Source of the DNA: Rhypophila decipiens
Taxonomy: Eukaryota; Ascomycota; Sordariomycetes; Sordariales; Naviculisporaceae
DNA length: 63,411 nucleotides
NCBI GenBank assembly: GCA_033297075.1
Contig: MU858252.1
Coordinates: 1-63,411, forward strand
Direction of reading: 5' to 3'
The notes under the pieces are model-generated. The model was not told where the DNA came from, did no database searches, and saw only the letters and a program-made list of their open reading frames with translations. Position 1 is the stretch's first letter, and each line of letters begins with the position of its first letter. Below, piece after piece: positions 56,044 to 63,411 of the stretch. The position numbers and the translations under genes are program-made.

Positions 56044-56757
56044 ATGCGCGCTGCACTTGTCTCTTTTCTGGCCGTCATCATGGCTCAGATTGTAAGCTTC
56101 CCCCATAACAGAATGCCTGTTTGCTTACCTAACCACTAACATATCGGAAAACTTTTCACAGACTTTGGCAGTGGAATCCCCCATTGCCGGATACACCGTT
56201 GTCGATATCCAGTGGGATATCGAAGTTGCCCCCGGCCAGCGAGAGATTCTGAACGGCACTGTCCAGGAGATATACTCCCAGGCTCTCGAACTCAACCCCG
56301 ACTTCGAGATCAAGCCCGTTGCTCCCATCTTATCTGCAAGGTCCAGAATCGACCGTCGTTGGGTGAATTGCAACAACTGGCCGTTGGGTAATGGCGAACG
56401 TCTTCAGTCGGGGATCAACTACCTCCGCGGTGTGCGCGGTAGGCCTACCAACGGCCCGGGGCCCGGAAACTGTGGCCAGGTCAGCTGCTCCTGGGGCTCT
56501 TCCATCTGGTGGTGCAATGACGTAAGAATTTGTTTTCTTTCTGTATTTTCTTTCTGTCCGCTGCTTTTACTTACTTTGGCCTCCTCCTCATCCAGAATTC
56601 AACCCCCAAGACGTTGGACAGCTTCAACGCGATTGCCAACAGCGCGCAATACATTCTACAAGTGTGCCCCAGCGGCGACGGTCTCGGCGAATACTCGGGC
56701 CAGAACTTTGAGCAGGGCAACTGGAACACTATCATTCGCGGCCAAAGCAACTGCTGA
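56044..56757 (+). CDS. Secreted Cys-rich protein (effector-like)
   Basis: Three exons, 56044-56091, 56162-56521 and 56596-56757; all phase 0, 189 aa. The signal peptide (MRAALVSFLAVIMAQITLA) is interrupted by the first intron. The mature part has a hydrophilic N-terminal domain (AGYTVVDIQWDIEVAPGQREILNGTVQEI) and a compact C-terminal half with six Cys: WVNCNNW, GNCGQVSCSWGSSIWWCND, QVCPSGD and the terminal SNC. The SCSWGSxIWWCND block is a pattern seen in secreted fungal proteins of unknown function. A relic copy 1.1 kb upstream shows that the family duplicated locally. Role unknown; secreted effector or antimicrobial are the usual guesses. Confidence 0.75.
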
Positions 56758-57186
56758 ACGGCATGATCTGGTGCTTGTGTGACTACATGACGCGGGTAGT
56801 CGTGTCTGGTCCATTCTTCTTTACATGTTTTCATCTTCTGTTCCTACCTGCATGTAACGAGCACACCGGAAATACATGTACCCTAGTTAGCGGAGCTGGA
56901 CGGGTAATATCCAACGTTCAACACTTTGGTTTCCCGGACGCTTTTTTTCCCAATAAACCTACTATTCGCGCGCATCTTTTAGAGCCCTGTGTTTCGAGGT
57001 CTAACAAAAGTACGAGCCCATTAAGGCTCATGTGACCTTGAATTGTATTGAAGTAGTTCTCCAGTGTCTTAGTCTCACTGATATATGTGCTAGAACCCAT
57101 GTCCGTGCTCAATACCAGAGTCCGGTACGGCTCATTGCATCTACTGCAACTTCCAGAACAACCTGTTGGCCGGGCTGACCCTGCCT
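56758..57186. other. intergenic, no gene seen
   Basis: Convergent 3' ends of the secreted protein gene and the DUF3433 gene. Confidence 0.4.
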
Positions 57187-60100
57187 CTACCGCTCCGTCA
57201 GAACGGCATTCGCCCCGTTTGTTCCAACAATATCTATCCCATACCTGACAGTACAGCGACTGCCACAGCTACTATCATATCCGGAGCCGGAAATATCCCA
57301 CGAACGCAGTGAAAAGCTCTTGTCTCTGAACCAGAGATCGACCTCCTCTCTTTCTTGCGGTCCATCCCTATCCTGGCTGATTTTGAGTCGCTCCACCAGC
57401 TTACTACCAGCGAGCAAACTCATCCTGGCAGCTACACTGCTCGGGTCCAGCGGCAGAAGCACGTCGGCCTTTTTTTGTAGTGATGTCCAGAGGATGATCA
57501 GGCCGCAGATCATGAGCAAGAGCAGTAGCGACTCGAGGATGCGCGTCGACTCGAGGTTCTGGACAAGACGGCACGTCAAGTCGCCGGATACCATTGTCTT
57601 GGCTTGTATCGTCGGGGTCATGACGAATTTACCTTCACTGCCACCAGCGGCGGTAGTTTCCTTGCTTGTTGTAGACGTGGCACTGGTCGAATGATAGGTG
57701 GAACGGTATTCCGAGTTGATGTACTGCGCTGCGAGCTGTGCGTACAAGTGCCGGATCCGCTCCAGCATGAGGGGGGTGTTGTCTGCGGCGGCCAACTTGG
57801 ACTCGGGAATGCCCTGGTAGGCTGTGCTCAGGGCGAGGAAGAACCAATCGTGGCTGCTGCTGCTGGGTTGTAGTTTAATTTTGCCGTCGTCGTAGATGTG
57901 GTCTTGGCCGCGCTGCGAGTTATCACGCATGGGAGGGAATTCGATCGCATAAGGTGTAGAAGAAAAGGGGCGGGCGCTGCCGGGAACTTCGCGTGGGGGT
58001 GAGGGTTCCCCGTCGTCGGGGTTGCAGTCGTTGATGTTGACCGTGACGTATGGTGGCTCGGCGGGAGTTGTGTCTATGGAGAGATTGGTGTCAACGTAGA
58101 GGGCTTCAACATAGGGCATGCAGTGCAGCACGGTGAAGTTGTCTAGTTGAGCCACTGTGCCGACTCCATATACGAGGAAGACGTGTTGGAGACCACCGTC
58201 GTTGCAAATTGTCGTGGGCGTCGTGGGGATGTATTCCTCTTTCTCTTTGAATGGGTTCATGGTGGCTTTGTCGCGGCCAGGAACATGCCATTGTGGAATC
58301 GCGAGGAAGCCGAAGGAGCTGCTGTTCAGGGGATGCAAGAAAGTGTTTGTTGTTGGCGCGGTGGCGTTGGTAGAGAGCACGAGGCTGGCGTCTTCGGATG
58401 GGGAGGAGGAGGCAGAACTACTCTTACTCAATATAGGAAGAGGAGGAGGCCTGCAGCCGGGCGGTGGATATGCTCGAATGGTAAAGTTGCCCTGCTTAAA
58501 GGTATCGTAGGGTCGAGCATATCCGTCATCAAGGACGGTACAGTTCGGTTGAGCACGTATGGCGGGGAGACGGGCTTGGGCGGTGATATGCGAGCCGAGA
58601 GGCAGTAGGTTCTTGAGCTGCCCCGGGTCTATCGAGGCAAAGACAAACTCGTCATATGTCCACGGGGGAAAGGACAAGTTGTTGTATTGGATGGCCTCGT
58701 TGATAATCAAGGCAGCACTCGTCGCATTTTTGGTTAATGGCTGAGATGCCCGATCCTCGAGATCTACCCACCCATCAACGTCCAGCTGGATCGACCGGGT
58801 GACTATGGATTTCTGTACGGTGAATAACCCGCTGGAAACGACTGGGAGCAGCGGACTGAGGAACAGTATCAGCACAGCTGCAGACAGCGGATAGAGTCCC
58901 AACTTGACGAGACGAGGTAGGAGGAACAAGCTACATTTGGCGAAAGGGTCGAGTCTCATGGCATATGCGTTGCCGGGCCGCTGTTTGCGCAGTTCCTGAT
59001 ATGGATGGATCGTGCGCAGGGAGAAGCTGATGGAGCCGTATGCCAGCCCGACGAGGACGAGCAAGGCTGTGGTCAGATAGCGCCACCAGTCGACATTCAT
59101 GTTCCCCTTCATGGAGACATCGGCGATGCCATTGTATGTTCTGGAATGTTGGTATGTTGACTCGAGGGCCGCGATGATGGCTGCAGATAGGGCGATTATG
59201 ATACAAACAAAAGGTAGTCGGAGGGAAAAGGGCCGCCGCCAGGTCTTGGCGTCATCTTTGTTGGTTTCTTTATTACCATGTGATTTTGGCAAAGAGGCCT
59301 TGGATGTAGTCTTCTCAACCAGGATTTCTCCATCAGATGATAGGTGGAACAGAAAACCTTGCATGTCCGCTTTCAAGGATTTTATGCTATGTCGTCCTCG
59401 TGCTGTGAGCAACTCGGCAAGGCTTTGGCTGTGCGACAGCGTAAGAGCAATAGAAATGAGAGAAGAGTTGTATTTCGAGTAGAACCTATGTTGGATGGCC
59501 ATTAAAGCTATGGTTATGAGTGCCAACAGTGCTAAAAGCGCCTCCATAATCCGGAGAGGTCTTTCTTCCACCATCAGCCGCATGACTTCGAAAGCCATTG
59601 TTGCACGATGGGGACGATGGGAAGAGTTCACCCGGCCGACCTTGATGATGCGGGAGGCGACATTTGCGAACGTCTGGCGAAGAATCTCGGAGAGATATGT
59701 AGTGTTCCGAGTCCAGAGTTCAAACCCCGAGTCGTCATGTCTGTTACATGTACCCCATCGACCCGTGTAATTCATCAGCTGCCACCAACGAGTGTCCAAG
59801 AGCCCGAAAACGTTTTCTTCATCAAAGGCCTGACCCACGGTGCCAAGAATGATTTTGGTGACGTTGATATCGGGCAGCCCAATAGGGGTCTCGTCAAAAG
59901 CCTGATTGGAAACTGACAACACATTGCCTGGTGATACGGTCGCCCATTCTGTAGTCACCTCTCGTGTTCTGATGTGGTATGACTGAGTGCACAACAGAGA
60001 CGATATCTCGGCAGCTTGGTCGAAGCCAAAGAAGAATGTGACGAAAATACCGCGAGAATCACGCCGCTCAGTGAGATTCGGACAAGACTCAAATGCAGTT

Positions 60101-61241
60101 ATACTCATAACATGGTTCCTTGAGATTCAGAAAGACGCGAGTGATTGTGCCGGGCTTCTGACGCCAGCTTGATACGGCGAGTTTTCGAGGCTTGCGGAAC
60201 AGAGCCGAGACAGAATCTCGAGATCCCCTGGCGGGGCAATATCCGAGACTTTCGCAAGCCCAGCAGCCCCATACGGAGGCTGCCAGCTGAATATGTGACA
60301 GTCTTGATCGACTTCAAAAACCGACACGTTTGCCGTTATATTCACTGCTGGTCCTATAATATTGTGAGTACAAAACCGTTAACAAAGAAAGAAGCGTCCA
60401 AATTACCTTCCGTAGCCACGAATGACTGGACCGCGCCACCTTGCGCGGTCACCCATGATGGGGCTTGAAGATTCTTCTGCGTCTCGGCCCATATGGAGAT
60501 TGCGGGATCGACAATTGATAGTTCATCCGTCAGCCTAGTAAGATTGAACTGATCGAGGAGACTGACAGCAGTGTCCTTGGGAAAATATCTCAGTTCCGGG
60601 TTGAAAAGGCCCGTGGAGATAACGATCAGAACTCGCAGACTGATGTCGCCCATGATAGCAAGGCTTACTGAGAAATGCCGTGCTCGAGCACTTCGAACCA
60701 GAGAGATTATATTCAACGGTGTGTGATGGTTCAGCAGGAGGCTGTTTCCTGCCGTTTCTGGGCCCCTGCTCAGAAGCTTCCATGGCAGAAGTTGCGTCTC
60801 GTGGTACTTGACCCGACTCCAACACGCCGCAGCGATGGTTAAAACTTGGGAAGCATCAATAAAGAGTCCATGTGTAGCTGTAACATTGGCACTGTTGGCA
60901 GTCACTGACTTACCGAATGTGGGCCCGTATTTCCACAGGAAGTGCTGGTCTTGCGAGACAAAGGCAAGCCCTTGTTGTGCGTCCGAGAAGTGCTTGAGCA
61001 CCTCAAGTCCCCCAGCCATGGCAGCTAGCACCAGCACGAACAGCGAAAGTCCGAGCAGGAGATGAATATCCAGTGCTTTCTGGCCACCTGTTGAGGCCTG
61101 CGTCCGAGTTCTGCCAGCCCTTAAATTGACATCTTCCTTGATTTGAGAGGTGCCTTCTCCCCTGTGTCCATCGGGCTCTCTTTCTTGGGGCTCGGTTGAA
61201 TCGGAATTTGCTCTTGCGATGCGAACGACATTTTCTTCCAT
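57187..61241 (-). CDS. Large multi-pass membrane protein, DUF3433 family
   Basis: Exons 61241-60407, 60353-60176 and 60118-57187 (introns of 53 and 57 bp) join in phase to 1314 aa. The second intron is divisible by three and removes an in-frame TGA at 60127. The N-terminal half has an acidic cytosolic tail, one TM (DIHLLLGLSLFVLVLAAMAGG) and the lumenal WKYGPTFGKSV...LLPWKLLSRG pattern; the middle has further helices (SLRLPFVCIIIALSAAIIAALES, WRYLTTALLVLVGLAYGSISFSL, LYPLSAAVLILFLSPLLPVVSSG). A last TM (ILESLLLLLMICGLIILWTSL) precedes the C-terminus. Two tandem DUF3433-type units are typical for this fungal family. Function is unknown. Confidence 0.82.
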
Positions 61242-62061
61242 TGCGACTGTCTGAATGAAGATGACTTTGGAAAGTCTGAGGGACCGTCGCGGGCCGAATT
61301 TTGTCTCCTCTCTTTCTTAATTGCCAGTTGTTAATGTTCTTACTGTTCTTCTTATTTCTTCTTAGACCGCAAACTGCCCATGTAGCTTGGTGGTTTGTGC
61401 CACCAATTCCACGATTTGAATTGTCATGTTGATTCGGAGACAGCAACACCTTTCCTGGCGGATGGACACATCTTATTCAACCTTGCTGGCTAGATGCAGG
61501 GAAGAAGAACTCTGCGTGATGATGTCCTTTCGTTAGCCTATATACGTCTCAATATAAGCAAGGTTGAGCCGGGTAAACCAAGCTGCATGTGCGATGCATA
61601 ATCTAAATCATGGCTAAACTCCAGAGACGGTGGACGGAAAAAAAGCATTTATAGCGATGGGGCTTTTGATCTCAGTGGCGGTCCTACAGTTTAAGGTCGT
61701 ACAAGATTCATGTAATGTACTTGTGCCTCCCACTATGAAGGAGAGTAATGCATCGTTGTAACAGAGTGTATGACCTAGTGTGAACTGGTAGGGGTGTTGG
61801 GGCTGCGCTCGAAAGGCAAACAAGGATGAACCCGCTGAGGGATGCATGCTCTAAGTGAATTACAGTACCTGCTTTTATCTAGAAGCCCATAAACTAGGCG
61901 CAGCATGCGGCGCAAGGCGTTGAGTCATACAGCCTTTACCTTTAAATCACTTTGTTGTGGATTTTATATCTGGCCCCTATGTCTATTTTACAATCGCATA
62001 TCAAGTAGCTCTTTCGCTTCGCTCGATTTTGACGGCAGTTACCAAAAGCCATGCGGCATAC
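61242..62061. other. intergenic, divergent promoter region
   Basis: Between the DUF3433 gene start and the GH16-like gene start; no gene recognised. Confidence 0.4.
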
Positions 62062-62553
62062 ATGTCTTGCAGTCGCGTTAAAGTATTCTTCCTATCTGTC
62101 ACTTTCGTGTTGATAGTTACAACTATTATTGTATTGATTGTCTTTCGACAGCCAGTCTTTACGGATTGCGACTGCGGATATGTCATGAACATCAATAATC
62201 AGTCGGTCGTTTTCACAGAGACTCTTAGAACAGACTTTACGCAGCTGTCTGACGTGTCGGCTAATATGGACTGGCGTAGACAAGAATTCAATGTAACGAA
62301 AGAGGGCTCTTCAGGGCCGTACGGCAAACTCTTCACACCGCACAATATCTATTCCAGTCCTATCAATCCTGTCGCCAGTAACAACGAAAGAAATCCGTCT
62401 GCAGGGCTGCTACTTGAAGTCAAGGCAGCCCTGGTAGACGACATGGTCCCTGGGGCCGAAATAGCTACTACCCGTACCGACATGTTTTACGGGACATACA
62501 GGGCAAGGATCAAAGTGAATTGCCTACCTGGAAGTTGCGCGGCCTTCTTTTGG
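62062..62553 (+). pseudogene. 5' part of a GH16-like glucanase gene, truncated by a transposon
   Basis: From MSCSRVKVFFLSVTFVLIVTT an N-terminal signal anchor leads into a secreted domain with CDCGYVMN, TETLRTDFTQLSDV, GLLLEVKA and MFYGTYRARIKVNCLPGSCAAFFW, the N-terminal pattern of fungal GH16 endoglucanase-like proteins. The exon ends at a normal donor (GTAAGT at 62554). The next exon, which should hold the catalytic E-x-D-x-E region, is not found: within about 65 bases the sequence changes to GGGTACCC-rich repeats and transposon-associated coding sequence. The gene is therefore probably interrupted in its first intron; the rest may lie beyond the window. Confidence 0.65.
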
Positions 62554-62616
62554 GTAAGTACCTTCCTTATGCTCTTACCTGGCGAATGTGCCCCGTTCTT
62601 CCAAGAGGGGGCCCAT

Positions 62617-63411
62617 AGGGACACGGGTACCCGTGTCTCTAAAATTTCACGGGTACCCAGGGCCCAATAGGTTCGCGGGTACCCGCGAATCTAAAATTTC
62701 GCGGGTCCCGCCAATGTTACGTAAGCCAGCAATTCCACCCCAACCACCAAACTACTGGACATAAGCCTTTTTCACGACTGCAGTTGCCAAAACCTCCCTT
62801 GCATTCTCCATACTAACCGCTAACTATAATACATTCCTCTTCCAGATTCTCGGCTGAGTATAAAGCCTGCTGCTCCTCGGTATCCTTATCTATCCTCCTC
62901 CAGATATCGTCCACACCTCTTCGTCCGGTGTCAAATGGCTCCTTTTCTCTCTCTCGAGCTACTTGAGCGTCAATTCGACTGTCTTCCGCTCTAGTCCAAT
63001 CCAGATAGGCCATCATCTCCTCCTTCGTCCAGTCCCTTGAGCCTGTTGGCGTTGTACACTGCTTTGTCATCTGCTTATAGTCAAGACACCACTCGTAGCT
63101 TGCCTTATTGTAACGTAGTGGTAAGCCCATCGCCTTCCGGTATTCTTGGTTGGTTTTGATGCTCCCACGCGGTTGGGCTTTATACCAGGTTTCTCTTGCC
63201 TTGATATATCTCTGGTAGATTGCCCGTGGATCATCGTACGCTAGTGAAGCCGACGGTGGATGTAACGAAGGCGGTGGTATAGGTTGTGGGGGTCCAGGCG
63301 GTGATGGCGTACGGGCTGGGGGTGTATCTTCGATAATGAGTTGGGATGGTGGTTTTGCAGGTTCTATTGCTTGGGAGATTGGCTCTGGAGCTGAGGCTAG
63401 CCGGAATAGCT
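62617..63411. mobile_element. One end of a probable hAT-type DNA transposon (continues off the window)
   Basis: TAGGGACACGGGTACCCGTG at 62617 opens a block with three GGGTACCC palindromes (62624-62695), a pattern of clustered terminal and subterminal repeats common in hAT elements. The ORF at 62813-63411 (minus) has the RDWTKEEMMAYLDWTRAEDSR motif that I associate with proteins encoded beside fungal hAT transposases. The other terminus and the 8-bp target duplication cannot be checked here. Confidence 0.55.
62813..63411 (-). CDS. Transposon-associated protein, partial (5' end outside the window)
   Basis: The frame is open from 62813 to the right edge, about 198 residues. The N-terminal visible part is Pro-rich (PPARTPSPPGPPQPIPPPSLHPP), then YDDPRAIYQRYIKARETWYKAQPRGSIKTNQEYRKAMGLPLRYNKASYEWCLDYKQM and the charged motif TKEEMMAYLDWTRAEDSRIDAQV. 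It is not itself a transposase domain; I infer an accessory or DNA-binding protein of a hAT-like element. The start codon is not visible. Confidence 0.6.
   Translation of the reverse strand, partial: LFRLASAPEPISQAIEPAKPPSQLIIEDTPPARTPSPPGPPQPIPPPSLHPPSASLAYDDPRAIYQRYIKARETWYKAQPRGSIKTNQEYRKAMGLPLRYNKASYEWCLDYKQMTKQCTTPTGSRDWTKEEMMAYLDWTRAEDSRIDAQVAREREKEPFDTGRRGVDDIWRRIDKDTEEQQALYSAENLEEECIIVSG

Noticed and set aside
60127..60129. In-frame TGA as a nonsense mutation in the DUF3433 gene
   Set aside because: A 57-bp intron with GTATCA donor, branch-like CTGAATC and CAAG acceptor removes it and keeps the frame.

Overview
The window looks like a piece of a filamentous ascomycete (Pezizomycotina) chromosome, most likely a sordariomycete-type fungus. 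Genes carry short introns of about 47-85 bp with GTAAGT/GTATGT donors. They encode fungal-only families: Zn2Cys6 regulators, UstYa/DUF3328, DUF3433, DUF7580, AcuF-type zinc fingers, HeLo-like and NACHT proteins. The tRNA-Gln gene has a eukaryotic-type intron. All calls come from reading the sequence; no database search was possible. Exon joins were worked out by hand from splice signals and reading phase.

Layout. 0-11 kb: a frameshifted F-box gene, a PLP-dependent class V aminotransferase-fold enzyme, and two self/non-self-recognition type genes on the minus strand (PigL_N/HeLo-like + ankyrin; alpha/beta-hydrolase + NACHT with a polyQ tail). 11.6-21.8 kb: a compact candidate biosynthetic locus with a UstYa-type (DUF3328) membrane oxidase, a secreted repeat precursor peptide divergent from it, two tRNA genes, an SDR reductase, a Zn2Cys6 regulator and, divergent from the regulator, an MFS exporter. 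22-25 kb: a caspase-like protein with a changed catalytic His, and a Ure2-type GST. 26.7-32.9 kb: tandem Ser/Thr-rich secreted paralogs broken by in-frame stop codons. 33-36 kb: no recognisable gene. 36-43 kb: a secreted BBE-like FAD oxidase, an allantoate-type MFS permease and a secreted trypsin-like protease carrying a frameshift. 44-50.6 kb: a head-to-head pair, DUF7580-subtilisin fusion and AcuF-type C2H2 protein. 51-57 kb: two small secreted proteins, a two-TM membrane protein with an in-frame stop, a 320-bp TRIM retroelement with perfect 5-bp target duplication, and a gene relic. 57-61 kb: a large DUF3433 membrane protein. 62-63.4 kb: a GH16-like gene cut off by one end of a probable hAT transposon that runs off the window.

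The most interesting system is the 11.6-21.8 kb locus. The 186-aa precursor has a signal peptide and eight copies of a D-x-D-x-IWLW motif, seven followed by Lys-Lys, separated by spacers of 7-14 residues. With a UstYa oxidase next door this is the signature of a fungal dikaritin-type RiPP. The Trp-rich, Tyr-free, Cys-free core does not match the ustiloxin, phomopsin, asperipin, epichloecyclin or victorin cores I know. The two divergently transcribed regulator and exporter genes share two identical inverted CGG-type sites, which suggests pathway-specific control.

A second theme is the density of genes of the type used in fungal allorecognition and programmed cell death (HeLo-like/ANK, hydrolase-NACHT, caspase-like, DUF7580-subtilisin, AcuF-type). 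With the transposon remnants and broken genes, this marks the window as a fast-evolving accessory region.
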